Assembly: GCF_000372465.1 (NCBI RefSeq)
Contig: NZ_AQUZ01000026.1
Span: 1-64,000, forward strand
From: Kribbella catacumbae DSM 19601
GTDB taxonomy: Bacteria > Actinomycetota > Actinomycetes > Propionibacteriales > Kribbellaceae
DNA: 64,000 nucleotides
Direction: 5' to 3'
A model generated the notes under the pieces. That model was given only the letters and a program-made list of their open reading frames with translations, did not search any database and was not told where the DNA came from. The position numbers and the translations under genes are program-made. This document shows positions 26,116 through 33,833 of this stretch, piece after piece. Each line of letters begins with the position of its first letter. Within the stretch, counting starts at the first letter, position 1.

Positions 26116-27459
26116 TCAGTGGGTCTCGGCGTGCTTCTCGTGCTCGGCGAGCATGGTGGTCGCCACCCAGAACGCGTCGTAGTTGTGAACGCAAGCGGCG
26201 GGTTCGAACGGGTTGTCCAGCAAGTCGGGCCGCGGTAGGTCCCGGTTGATCAGGAACGGAATCCCCAGCTCCCCCAGCGCGCCGTGCGACCGCAGCGGTG
26301 CGTCGAGCTGGGTCAGGTCGTGCCACTCCGCGAACCGGCCCAGCGCAGTACGGGCCTCGGCGAGGACGACGACGTCGCCGATCCGGTCGGCGGGCAGGTC
26401 GTACCGCGCGGCAGCGTCCTCCCGGTCGTGCACGGCCTGGATACCGTCGAGCGTCCGGAGTGCGTTGATGACGTGCGCGCGATCGGCACCGGTCGGCAGG
26501 TACACGCTCGCGAAAGACCCCAGGGCGCCGTGGTGCACCGTGTACGGGTCGGTGATCGGCAGGATCACCCGCAGTCCTTCGAGCTCCTGGTCGCCGAGGA
26601 TCCGCTTCATCTCGTCCTCGACATACAAGACGCGGGGCGCTCCGGCACCGTCGGACTTGGCGCTCATGCCGTGGTCGGCGGTGAGGACCACCACTGCTCC
26701 GAGCTCGTCCAGCCGCGCCGCGTACGTGTCGATCATTTCGTAGAAGGCGTCAGCGGTCTCGGTACCGGGTGCGTGCTTGTGCTGGATGTAGTCGGTCAGC
26801 GAGAGGTACATCAGATCGGCACCGCGTGTCGCCAGGATCTCCACACCGGCAGCGAGGACGAACTCGCTGAGGTCCGCGGAGTACACGCCCGGCAGTGGCC
26901 TGCCGACCAGGTCCAGCACGTCCCCGATACCGTTCTCGGCCTCGGTCGCCTGATCCGCCTTCTCCGCGGAGAAGCAGATACCCCGTCGCGACGGCGCCAC
27001 GAAGCCACCTCCGGGCTCGGTGAGGCTGGGGCCTTCTTCCACCACTCCGGCGCCGAGCAGCCGGCGTAGCTTGTCCTTCGCGGTCACCACGACGACGTCG
27101 AGCCCGGCCTCGTTGGCCGCGGCGAAGATCGTCGGCGCCCGCAGGAAGCGCTTGTCGTTCATCAGTACTTCCTCGCCGGTGTCCGGATCGAGGATGTAGT
27201 TGCCGCTGATCCCGTGCACGCTCGGCGGCCACCCGGTGGCGATGCTCAGGTTGTTCGGGTTGGTGAGCGCCGGCATCGCACAGTGAGCGGGCCACGAACT
27301 GCCACCGCTCTCGAGAACCTTGCTCAGCCACGGCATCCGGCCGGCCGACATCGCCCGGAGGTGGTAGTCGGGCTCGCTGCCGTCGATGCAGATCACCACC
27401 ACGGGACGACCGGGCATGGTGTACGTCCGGTTGTTGACGCTGAAGGTCCGTGCGGTCAC
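26116..27459 (-). CDS. phnA: Phosphonoacetate hydrolase
   Basis: This 447-residue enzyme of the nucleotide pyrophosphatase branch of the alkaline phosphatase superfamily cleaves phosphonoacetate to acetate and phosphate with two zinc ions. Visible sites are Asp26 in ICIDGSEPDY, the nucleophile-position Thr66 in ALTNPNNLS, SLTDYIQHKH, LTADHGM and the late histidine in HHGALG, all placed as in characterised PhnA proteins. The GTG at 27459 is chosen because AAGGAG lies six bases before it; the ORF start at 27501 lacks such a site. It leads a four-gene operon. The promoter carries GGTTAT-N7-ATAACC at 27547-27565 and shares its divergent region with an IclR gene. Confidence 0.9.
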   Translation of the reverse strand: MTARTFSVNNRTYTMPGRPVVVICIDGSEPDYHLRAMSAGRMPWLSKVLESGGSSWPAHCAMPALTNPNNLSIATGWPPSVHGISGNYILDPDTGEEVLMNDKRFLRAPTIFAAANEAGLDVVVVTAKDKLRRLLGAGVVEEGPSLTEPGGGFVAPSRRGICFSAEKADQATEAENGIGDVLDLVGRPLPGVYSADLSEFVLAAGVEILATRGADLMYLSLTDYIQHKHAPGTETADAFYEMIDTYAARLDELGAVVVLTADHGMSAKSDGAGAPRVLYVEDEMKRILGDQELEGLRVILPITDPYTVHHGALGSFASVYLPTGADRAHVINALRTLDGIQAVHDREDAAARYDLPADRIGDVVVLAEARTALGRFAEWHDLTQLDAPLRSHGALGELGIPFLINRDLPRPDLLDNPFEPAACVHNYDAFWVATTMLAEHEKHAETH

Positions 27460-27546
27460 GAGAAACTCCTTGCAAACAGGCTGCAGATCGCTGGATGGCA
27501 CTCGCTAGCCTGATTGCCGAAGGCCACCTCCGGGAACCCGAAATCT

Positions 27547-27565
27547 GGTTATGACCCCGATAACC
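27547..27565. promoter_or_regulatory. LysR box GGTTAT-N7-ATAACC before phnA
   Basis: Identical half-sites and identical 7-base spacer length link this site to the one upstream of the LysR gene at 21184-21202. The T-N11-A core is present. It lies about 90 bases upstream of the phnA GTG, suited to activation of the operon by the LysR protein. Confidence 0.65.
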
Positions 27566-27602
27566 GCCGCATCGGTGCTGGGACCTTCAGACCGCAGCCG
27601 AG

Positions 27603-27617
27603 TGCTAAATTAGCACC
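27603..27617. promoter_or_regulatory. Perfect palindrome GTGCTAAATTAGCAC at the iclR start codon
   Basis: Seven-base arms flank a single central A. The palindrome ends one base before the iclR ATG, where it takes the place of a ribosome binding site. Copies of its core TGCTA-N4-AGCA lie before the gene at 28616 and the GH101 gene at 13663. It is a strong candidate for autoregulation by the IclR protein and may also affect phnA on the other strand. Confidence 0.7.
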
Positions 27618-28358
27618 ATGAAGCCTGCCGCTCAGCCCAATCAATCGCTGATCGACGGCCTGGCTTGCCTGCAGGCTCTGGCATCGCACGCTCAGCCGAT
27701 TGGGTCGCGGGAACTCGGCCGGATGCTCGGGCTGGAGCCGACCCGGGTGAACCGGTTGCTGAAGACACTGGCATTCGTCGGGCTGGCCCAGCAGAACGAC
27801 CAGCGAAAGTATCTGCCGGGGCCGGCCATCCACGTGCTGGCGGCGCAGAGCATGCGTGGGTCGGGCTTGATCCGGCGCGCGCTCGGTCCCCTCGAGTCAC
27901 TGTTCGATCTGGACCTCCAGGTGGCGATGGGCGTTCTCTGGGAGGACCAGGTCTGCTACCTGTACCACCACAGTCCTGGGGAGAGCGCGAGTCAGGGACT
28001 GGGCCGGGAGCCGTTGTACCCGGCCGCGTCGTCCGGTCTCGGTCAGGCGCTGCTCGCAACCTGGCCGGAGGAATCGATCCGGGAGCTGTACGCCGACGCA
28101 AGTCGCCGGCATCCGGTGGCGCCACCCCGTGAGCCGGTCGCGCTGGATGGAGAGGCCGGGCTGCTGACTCAACTGGCCCAGGTGCGCGAGCAAGGCTTCG
28201 CCCTGACCTGGACGCTGGAGTCCGGTGATTTCCGGACGCTCGGGGTGGCACTCAAGAACGACCAGGCCGCCATCGGGGTGGCGGGAAAGTTCAGCGACCG
28301 GGAAGTCTCCGGCCTTCGCCGCCGGGTCGAGGAAGTCGCCGCTCTCATCGAGGGCTGA
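27618..28358 (+). CDS. IclR-family transcriptional regulator
   Basis: This is a 246-residue IclR regulator with an N-terminal winged helix (LIDGLACLQALASHAQPIGS, then LGRMLGLEPTRVNRLLKTL) and a GAF-like effector domain from about residue 75 (VAMGVLWEDQVCYLYHHSPG). No Shine-Dalgarno sequence precedes the ATG; the bases there form a perfect palindrome, so the transcript may be leaderless or the operator may overlap the translation start. It is divergent from phnA and followed after 257 bases by the unknown gene at 28616, whose promoter has two overlapping copies of the same palindrome. The ligand is unknown. Confidence 0.87.
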   Translation: MKPAAQPNQSLIDGLACLQALASHAQPIGSRELGRMLGLEPTRVNRLLKTLAFVGLAQQNDQRKYLPGPAIHVLAAQSMRGSGLIRRALGPLESLFDLDLQVAMGVLWEDQVCYLYHHSPGESASQGLGREPLYPAASSGLGQALLATWPEESIRELYADASRRHPVAPPREPVALDGEAGLLTQLAQVREQGFALTWTLESGDFRTLGVALKNDQAAIGVAGKFSDREVSGLRRRVEEVAALIEG

Positions 28359-28498
28359 CGACGCGGCTTCGAGCTGAGGCCATCGCAGCCGGTCCGGCCA
28401 CAGCACGTCGTACCGGACGGCGGACGGCGCTCGCGTGCCCAAATCCCAGCAGCGCAAGGAAACTTCTCGGTCGCGAGCTCTTGCGCGCCGCGCTGATG

Positions 28499-28535
28499 AT
28501 GCTAATGTAGCACCAAATTGGTGCTACCAAAGCAT
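28499..28535. promoter_or_regulatory. Two overlapping IclR-type palindromes before the 28616 gene
   Basis: The first core, TGCTAATGTAGCA, is at 28500-28512 and the second, TGCTACCAAAGCA, at 28523-28535, with centres 23 bases apart. Between them TAGCACC and GGTGCTA form a third dyad around AAATT, so the whole 37-base block is symmetric: ATGCT arms at both ends, 4-base spacers, 7-base inner arms. It lies about 80 bases upstream of the start codon. The rest of 28359-28615 holds no gene. Confidence 0.68.
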
Positions 28536-28615
28536 TATTCGCGGCACGAGGACGGTCCGCCGGGCGCAAACCGCACAGCGCCCTCGGCGACGCGGGACAC
28601 CATCGGAAGGACGAA

Positions 28616-29992
28616 ATGAACCAGACAGGCATTCCGGGAGCTATCAGCGGAGTGATCCCGCGCCTCGCGGTGAAGGCGGAGCACATCCCGCGCAGCGAGA
28701 CCGGTATCGGCGCACTGATGCCGTGGGCGGACCGGCTGTGGATGGTGACCTACGTCGCTCACACGCGGAACACCGGCGGCGGCACCGGGCTGTTCACGAT
28801 CGACGATGATCTCCAGCTCAGCAAACATCCGGCCAGCGTCGTCGGGACGTATGCGAACCGCCTGGTGCACAAGGAGAGCAACCAGCTGTTCATCGGGCCG
28901 CACGTGATCGATGTCGAAGGCAACGTCAAGACCATCGACGCCCTCGTCGACGTACGGCTCACCGCGACCGCCCGGCATCTCACCGACGAGGCGGGGAAGG
29001 TCTACTTCCTCGGGATGGAAGGCGAGTTCTTCGAGGTCGACGTGCAAACCCTCGAGGTCACCCACCTGTATGACCTGCTCGAGGAACTGGACGTCCACGA
29101 CTACCCGCACTTCAAGGACATGTACACCCGCCACGGCCGGGTCGTCGTCGTCAACAACTCTTACTACGACAAGGATTTCCTGGCCGGGCACAGTGACGGC
29201 CGGCTGGCTGAGTGGGACGGCCAGACCTGGAACATCCTGGCCAGGACGCAGTTCAACACCCTCGGCAGCGCGAACGGCATGGGACCAGGCCTGTACGCCG
29301 TCGGCCAGGACCGCGCCTCCGCCTTGTTCCACGTATTCCTGCCCGACACCGGGTGGAAGGTCTACCGGCTACCCAAGTCCACCCACACCCAGGACCACGC
29401 GTTCACCACCGAGTGGCCACGGATCCGCGAGGTGGAGTCCGAACGTCTACTGATGGACGCCAGCGGCATGTTCTACGAGCTACCGTCGCTCACCTACGCG
29501 AACTCCGTCTGGGGCATCCGCCCGATCGCCTCGCACCTGCGGATCGTCGGCGACTTCTGCTCCTGGAACGGCCTGCTTGTCCTGGCCGGCGACCAGACGA
29601 CGCCGATCGGCGACGCGAACCCGGTCGCCGGGCAACCGCAGGCGAACCTCTGGTTCGGCAAGACGGACGATCTGTGGCAGTGGGGCAAACCGCAGGGCTG
29701 GGGCGGGCCGTGGTGGGAGACACGCGTCGAGGCCGGAGTACCGTCGGATCCCTATTTGATGACCGGGTTCGAGCACAAGTGTCTGCACCTGAGCCACGAC
29801 GCCGACACTGCCGTCGACTTCCACGTGGAGGTCGACTTCCAGGGCACCGGCGTCTTCCGGCGCTACCAGACCATCACCGTGGGCCCGGCCGGCTACGAAG
29901 CATTCACGTTTCCCAGCGGCTTCAGCGCCCACTGGGTCCGCCTCGTCCCCTCGGCCAGGTGCGAGGCGACTGCCCAGTTCATCTACACCTGA
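28616..29992 (+). CDS. Cytoplasmic protein of unknown family, probable beta-propeller
   Basis: This is a 458-residue protein whose family I do not recognise. It has no leader or membrane segment. Short hydrophobic strands alternating with turns and Trp/Asp-rich loops (PWADRLWMVTYVAHT, VYFLGMEGEFFEVDV, VVVVNNSYYDKDFL, ADRLW-like repeats) suggest a beta-propeller, with a beta-sandwich at the C-terminus (HVEVDFQGTGVFRRYQTI). GGAAGG precedes the ATG by about seven bases. The double palindrome at 28499-28535 makes it a likely target of the IclR protein, and the similar site before the GH101 gene hints at a role in using an O-glycan product. A sugar-active enzyme or a sensor are both possible. Confidence 0.6.
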   Translation: MNQTGIPGAISGVIPRLAVKAEHIPRSETGIGALMPWADRLWMVTYVAHTRNTGGGTGLFTIDDDLQLSKHPASVVGTYANRLVHKESNQLFIGPHVIDVEGNVKTIDALVDVRLTATARHLTDEAGKVYFLGMEGEFFEVDVQTLEVTHLYDLLEELDVHDYPHFKDMYTRHGRVVVVNNSYYDKDFLAGHSDGRLAEWDGQTWNILARTQFNTLGSANGMGPGLYAVGQDRASALFHVFLPDTGWKVYRLPKSTHTQDHAFTTEWPRIREVESERLLMDASGMFYELPSLTYANSVWGIRPIASHLRIVGDFCSWNGLLVLAGDQTTPIGDANPVAGQPQANLWFGKTDDLWQWGKPQGWGGPWWETRVEAGVPSDPYLMTGFEHKCLHLSHDADTAVDFHVEVDFQGTGVFRRYQTITVGPAGYEAFTFPSGFSAHWVRLVPSARCEATAQFIYT

Positions 29993-30143
29993 CCGGGCCC
30001 GGACCTCCGTCACACACCAAGTAGCTGGCTAGGCGGTCGGGGCGCCTTGGCTGAGCCTGGGTTGGCAACTGATGGCGGGGTTGGCATGTGGTGGCGGTCC
30101 GTGGTTGCTGCCGGATGTCCCCCGGGGCGGTTAGGTTGGCGGT

Positions 30144-31115
30144 ATGGCGGAGTCCAAGAGCAAGACGCCCGCGGTTGAGCTGGAGATCGGGGAACGGACG
30201 GTGCGGATCTCCAATCCGGATCGCGTCTATTTCCCTGCGCGCGGTGAGACCAAGCTGGATCTGGTGAAGTATTACCTGTCCGTCGAGGACGGGATCGTGC
30301 GGGCGTTGCGCGAGCGGCCTTGCATGATGCACCGGTTCCCGTCGGGCGTGGCCGGCGACAAGGTGCACCAGAAGCGGCTGCCGAACGGGGCGCCTCCGTG
30401 GATGGAGACCGTCCGCGTGCACTTCCCGCGGTACAACCGGACGGCCGACGAGCTCTGCGTCACCGAGATCGCGCACGTCGCCTGGGCAGTGCAGATGTCG
30501 ACGGTCGAGTTCCACCCCTGGAACTCGCGTCGCGCCGACACCGAGAAGCCCGACGAATGGCGCATCGACCTCGACCCGATGCCCGACTGCCCGTTCGACC
30601 GGGTACGCCGGGTCGCGCACGCGGCGCACGAAGTACTGGATGATCTGGGCGCGACCGGATATCCGAAGACCTCTGGCGGCTCCGGCATCCACATCTATGT
30701 GCGGATCAAGCCCGAGCACGGCTTCTCCGACGTACGCCGGGCCGCGCTCGCCTTCGCGCGGGAGGTCGAGCGGCGCGCGCCCGACGACGTCACGACGACC
30801 TGGTGGCGCAAGGACCGCGATCCGAAGAAGCTCTTCGTCGACTACAACCAGAACGCCCGCGACCACACGATCGCCAGCGCGTACTCCGTCCGCGGCAACC
30901 CGGAAGGCACCGTCTCCACCCCGATCCGCTGGGACGAGTTCGACGACGTCGACCCGAAGGCCTTCACCATCGCCACCGTCCCAGCCCGCTTCGCCGAACT
31001 AGGCGACCTCCACGCCACCATCGACGACACCGCCTACTCCCTCGACACCCTCCTCGAGTGGGCCGCCCGCGACGAAGCAGAAGGCGCCGAAGAACCACCG
31101 CCGCCGGAGGAGTAA
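30144..31115 (+). CDS. Stand-alone LigD-type DNA polymerase/primase domain protein
   Basis: This is a 323-residue archaeo-eukaryotic primase-fold polymerase of the LigD PolDom type, which adds ribo- or deoxyribonucleotides during bacterial non-homologous end joining. Motifs seen are RIDLDPMPD (the metal-binding aspartates, about 140), TSGGSGIHIYVRI (about 175), and KKLFVDYNQNARDHTIASAYSVRG near 235. There is no ligase or nuclease domain, as in other actinobacteria with separate copies. The last 20 residues are acidic and proline-rich. No ku gene is in the window. It stands alone after a 151-base gap; the ribosome binding site is weak. Confidence 0.9.
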   Translation: MAESKSKTPAVELEIGERTVRISNPDRVYFPARGETKLDLVKYYLSVEDGIVRALRERPCMMHRFPSGVAGDKVHQKRLPNGAPPWMETVRVHFPRYNRTADELCVTEIAHVAWAVQMSTVEFHPWNSRRADTEKPDEWRIDLDPMPDCPFDRVRRVAHAAHEVLDDLGATGYPKTSGGSGIHIYVRIKPEHGFSDVRRAALAFAREVERRAPDDVTTTWWRKDRDPKKLFVDYNQNARDHTIASAYSVRGNPEGTVSTPIRWDEFDDVDPKAFTIATVPARFAELGDLHATIDDTAYSLDTLLEWAARDEAEGAEEPPPPEE

Positions 31116-31436
31116 GTCCAAAGCCGGTTAGGTGGAGCGTCACTTCGTCAGGAACATGGTGGGCGGCGGCCGGGTCCGGCGAGGCGCAAGCTGGGAGGGG
31201 CGGGCGCCCGTGCATACCCGTCTCCGGCCAGCAAACGCTTCCCTCGGCGTGTCGGGGTATCGGGGCTGGGTCGTGCGTGCGTAACGGTCCGCGCCTTCGC
31301 CTTCCGTGCGCCTGCCTGCGGGGTCGGCCTCGGCGACGTACGTCCCCGAACCGCTCAACTAACTGGCTTTGGGACTAACCCATCAGCACCTGGTCGCCGT
31401 GCGCAACCTGCAGTCCAGCCCGGCGGAGACTGTGGG
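31116..31436. other. Gene-free stretch between convergent genes
   Basis: It lies between the stops of the LigD-type gene and the GyrB-like domain gene. Reading frames here have random third-position composition and no ribosome binding site. I see no terminator with a T-run, no repeat and no RNA gene. Confidence 0.5.
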
Positions 31437-32036
31437 TCAGTCGACTCGGATTTCGAGGATCGCTTCGGTGAGGTAGCGGTCAAGGTGTGGGCGCAGGTCT
31501 TCTGGGCTTAGCGACTGGTCGCCGAAGACTTCGGGGTCGGGGTGGAAGTGGACGACCGTGCCGGTGTGCGGGCCGGCGGCGACTTCCGTCAAGGCGCTCT
31601 CCGGGAGGCCGTGTTCGTAGCGGCGGGTCCAGGCTCCGTCGAGGCGGCGGTTTTCGTGGATTAGCCAGGAGCTCAGGGCGGCGACGACCGACATCCCCGA
31701 ACGCGGCAGGCCGTCGGGGAGTAGTTCTGCTTCGGGGTTGTCGAAGAAGCGGATGTCTCGGGTCGCCATGATCGGCTTGCCGTTCTCGTCGAAGAAGACG
31801 TTGGTACCGCGGCCGTTGTCCTCGACCGAGATCGAGCCGTCGCCGTGCAGGGTGACGAGCACGCGGTTCGTAGTACCGGCTTCTGCTTCGTCGACCGGGT
31901 AGGCGACGACCTCGAGGACGAGGTGGGCGAGACCGCCCCGGGAGTAGCGGGCGGGGTCGGCGCGGATCGCCGCGATGTGGGCGGCGTCGGGCGCGTGGGT
32001 CCATTCGTGCGTGGTGATCGGTGGGAGGTTGCTCAT
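31437..32036 (-). CDS. GyrB-like GHKL ATPase domain protein
   Basis: This 199-residue protein is made of only the N-terminal ATP-binding domain of type II topoisomerase B subunits. Residues 34-80 contain GGLAHLVLEVVAYPVDEAEAG, the counterpart of the helix with the Mg-binding Asn/Glu in GyrB, though the usual Asn is replaced. They also contain ISVEDNGRGTNV, the Bergerat D-x-G-x-G motif. The transducer and TOPRIM regions are absent, so it is not a gyrase subunit. The ATG at 32036 overlaps the stop of a short coding remnant (ATGA), so the gene was once coupled to an upstream gene. Frames extending to 32216 are spurious. Function is unknown. Confidence 0.72.
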   Translation of the reverse strand: MSNLPPITTHEWTHAPDAAHIAAIRADPARYSRGGLAHLVLEVVAYPVDEAEAGTTNRVLVTLHGDGSISVEDNGRGTNVFFDENGKPIMATRDIRFFDNPEAELLPDGLPRSGMSVVAALSSWLIHENRRLDGAWTRRYEHGLPESALTEVAAGPHTGTVVHFHPDPEVFGDQSLSPEDLRPHLDRYLTEAILEIRVD

Positions 32037-32140
32037 CGGCGCCCGGCCAATCCGTGGTGGAGGAGGTTGGTGAGGAGGTCGATCGCCGCGTCGTCGGTGA
32101 TCGTCTGGCCGGAGGCTGGGTTGACGACCAGCCAGGTGCC
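32033..32140 (-). pseudogene. 3' remnant of a gene formerly upstream of the GyrB-like protein
   Basis: Thirty-five codons with strong G/C third positions encode a C-terminus (TWLVVNPASGQTITDDAAID, then LLTNLLHHGLAGRR) whose stop overlaps the next ATG. A stop codon in frame lies directly upstream at 32141-32143 and there is no start. The rest of the gene is missing. The parent family is not recognised. Confidence 0.5.
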
Positions 32141-32230
32141 CTACACGTCGCCCGACGCGCACACCTTCTACCACGCAAAGGATAGCGACGAGGTCCTGAT
32201 CAGGCCGGACGGGCACCTCGGCTTAGCTCC
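32136..32230 (+). pseudogene. Short coding-like fragment on the opposite strand
   Basis: About 30 codons (YTSPDAHTFYHAK, then DSDEVLIRPDGHLG) have almost exclusively G/C at third positions in this frame, unlike the other frames. It abuts the minus-strand remnant at about 32138 and ends inside the next gene's 3' region. It looks like a scrap of another gene joined by rearrangement. No family is recognised. Confidence 0.35.
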
Positions 32231-32251
32231 AGGTTCCTGGGCGACACCAAA

Positions 32252-32638
32252 TCAGCAGTCGAGTTCGAAGACCAGCAGGGCTTTGCCGGTCGGAGCGGTC
32301 CAGCGATAGGCGACGAAACAGAGGTCGGAGCCCGTGGGCGGATACCCGTCGTCCCGGATGTAGTTGGCCAGGACGAAGGACCGCCATACCCTGCTCCGGC
32401 CGTCGAAGCGATGAGCCCCGGCGCCCCTTTCCTCGAACCGGCCGATCAGCACCGGCTGGACTTCAGGATCACGCAGCAGACCCTCGACGACGGAGCGATC
32501 GAGCCACTCATCATCGTCCTCGGTGAAGGGCTGTCCCTGGTGGATGATCTCGTCGCCGTGCAGCTTGTTCGGGCGGACGGAGAACTCGGGTGCCGGGATC
32601 AGCAAGTTGGCGAGTACTTGCAGCATGTCGATCGACAT
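32252..32638 (-). CDS. Hypothetical protein, 128 residues
   Basis: I do not recognise this protein. It begins MSIDMLQVLANLLI and is mixed alpha/beta with acidic and aromatic residues (FTEDDDEWLDRSVVEGL, FVLANYIRDDGYPP, LLVFELDC). There is no leader or membrane helix. Third-position G/C is high across the frame, which supports a real gene. The start is uncertain, either the ATG at 32638 or a second one at 32626, and both have weak ribosome binding sites. It lies 41 bases downstream of the AmiC-like gene on the same strand, so co-transcription is possible. Confidence 0.55.
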   Translation of the reverse strand: MSIDMLQVLANLLIPAPEFSVRPNKLHGDEIIHQGQPFTEDDDEWLDRSVVEGLLRDPEVQPVLIGRFEERGAGAHRFDGRSRVWRSFVLANYIRDDGYPPTGSDLCFVAYRWTAPTGKALLVFELDC

Positions 32639-32679
32639 TAGCCGAGATCCAGTGAGTTGTGGATGGCTCAGCCGGCCCC

Positions 32680-33732
32680 TCAGCCGCACTGCGCGATCTG
32701 GTCTTCGATGGTGAATTCGAGGCCGTTGGCGGCGGCCAGGTAGACGTCCTGGTCGACCAGGTTGCCGTCGAGGCGCATCAGGCCGCGAGGGCTGTCGTAG
32801 AAGTGGCCGGACGACATCACGGAGACGGCGTCGATGGTGATCGAGCCGGCGATTTCGCCGAGGCGGGCGAGAAAGCGGATGGCTTCGTAGCAGGATTCGC
32901 CGACCGCGTTCAGGGCCGGGGCCCAGGCGCCGAAGCGGGCGTAATAGTCCCGGGCGAACTCGCCGCTCTCGATGGTGGCCAGGCCGTCGAAGTACGCGGC
33001 GGCGGCAAACAAGCCCTTGTTTGCTGAGGATCCGGCGGCCAGCAAGGTGTTCTCCTCGATGGCTGGGCTCAGGCGCAGGAGTCGTTCGCTCAGGCCGGCT
33101 TTGGCGAACTGGCGGTTGAAGTGGACGGCGTCCTGGCCCATCAGGAGCATGATCACGCCGTCGATGTCGGCACGCTCGAGGCCGTTGAGGACACTGCGGA
33201 AATCGGCGGTTCCGAGGGGGACGAAATCGGTTCGGACTACCGAGGAACCTGAATCCTTTAAGGCATCCGTCGTGGTCGACGCCGTCACCCGCGGATAGAT
33301 GTAGTCGTTGCCGACCACGGCCCAACGGCGTACGCCGTGCTGTTCGCGGATCCAGTGTGTTGCCGGGAGCAACTGATTGACCGGGCGCTCCCCCAGCATG
33401 AAGACGCCGGGTGTGTCGTCGCTGCCTTCGTGCATCGCGGCGAATGCGTAGACCACCTTGCCGCCGGTCCGCTGGGTGAGGGCGACCCTGACCGCCGAGA
33501 TGTGCCAGCCCGCGACCGCATTGACGCGACCGCTGTCCACCAGCCGGCCGACCTCCTCCGCCACGATCGCCGGCGGTCGGCCCGCATCGACCTGGACCAG
33601 TTCGACCTGGCGGCCGGCGATGCCGCGGCCGGCGTTGAGTTGCTCGACCGCGAGCTGCGCGCAGGCCAGGCAGGACGGGCCGTAGATCCCCGTCGGTCCT
33701 TGCAAAGGCACCACGAACGCGATCGACAGCAT
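32680..33732 (-). CDS. AmiC-like periplasmic-binding-fold protein without leader
   Basis: This is a 350-residue type I periplasmic-binding-fold protein related to the urea/short-chain amide-binding group (AmiC, FmdD, UrtA). It starts directly with LSIAFVVPLQGPTGIYGPSC, the first strand and ligand loop, and retains VNAVAGWHISAVRVAL and NDYIYPR. It has no signal peptide or lipobox and no transport genes beside it, so a cytoplasmic ligand sensor like AmiC is more likely than a transport receptor. AmiC normally works with an AmiR antiterminator, which is not seen here. An alternative start at 33756 adds eight residues. It is divergent from a MarR gene. Confidence 0.75.
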   Translation of the reverse strand: MLSIAFVVPLQGPTGIYGPSCLACAQLAVEQLNAGRGIAGRQVELVQVDAGRPPAIVAEEVGRLVDSGRVNAVAGWHISAVRVALTQRTGGKVVYAFAAMHEGSDDTPGVFMLGERPVNQLLPATHWIREQHGVRRWAVVGNDYIYPRVTASTTTDALKDSGSSVVRTDFVPLGTADFRSVLNGLERADIDGVIMLLMGQDAVHFNRQFAKAGLSERLLRLSPAIEENTLLAAGSSANKGLFAAAAYFDGLATIESGEFARDYYARFGAWAPALNAVGESCYEAIRFLARLGEIAGSITIDAVSVMSSGHFYDSPRGLMRLDGNLVDQDVYLAAANGLEFTIEDQIAQCG

Positions 33733-33833
33733 CTCGCGCGCGCCGGGACTCCTCATCCAGATCAGTGTGGCTCAGCCCGGGGCTGATCTCCGAGTGCTGA
33801 GCTATATTCGCCACAACGTGAGACAGGAGGACG

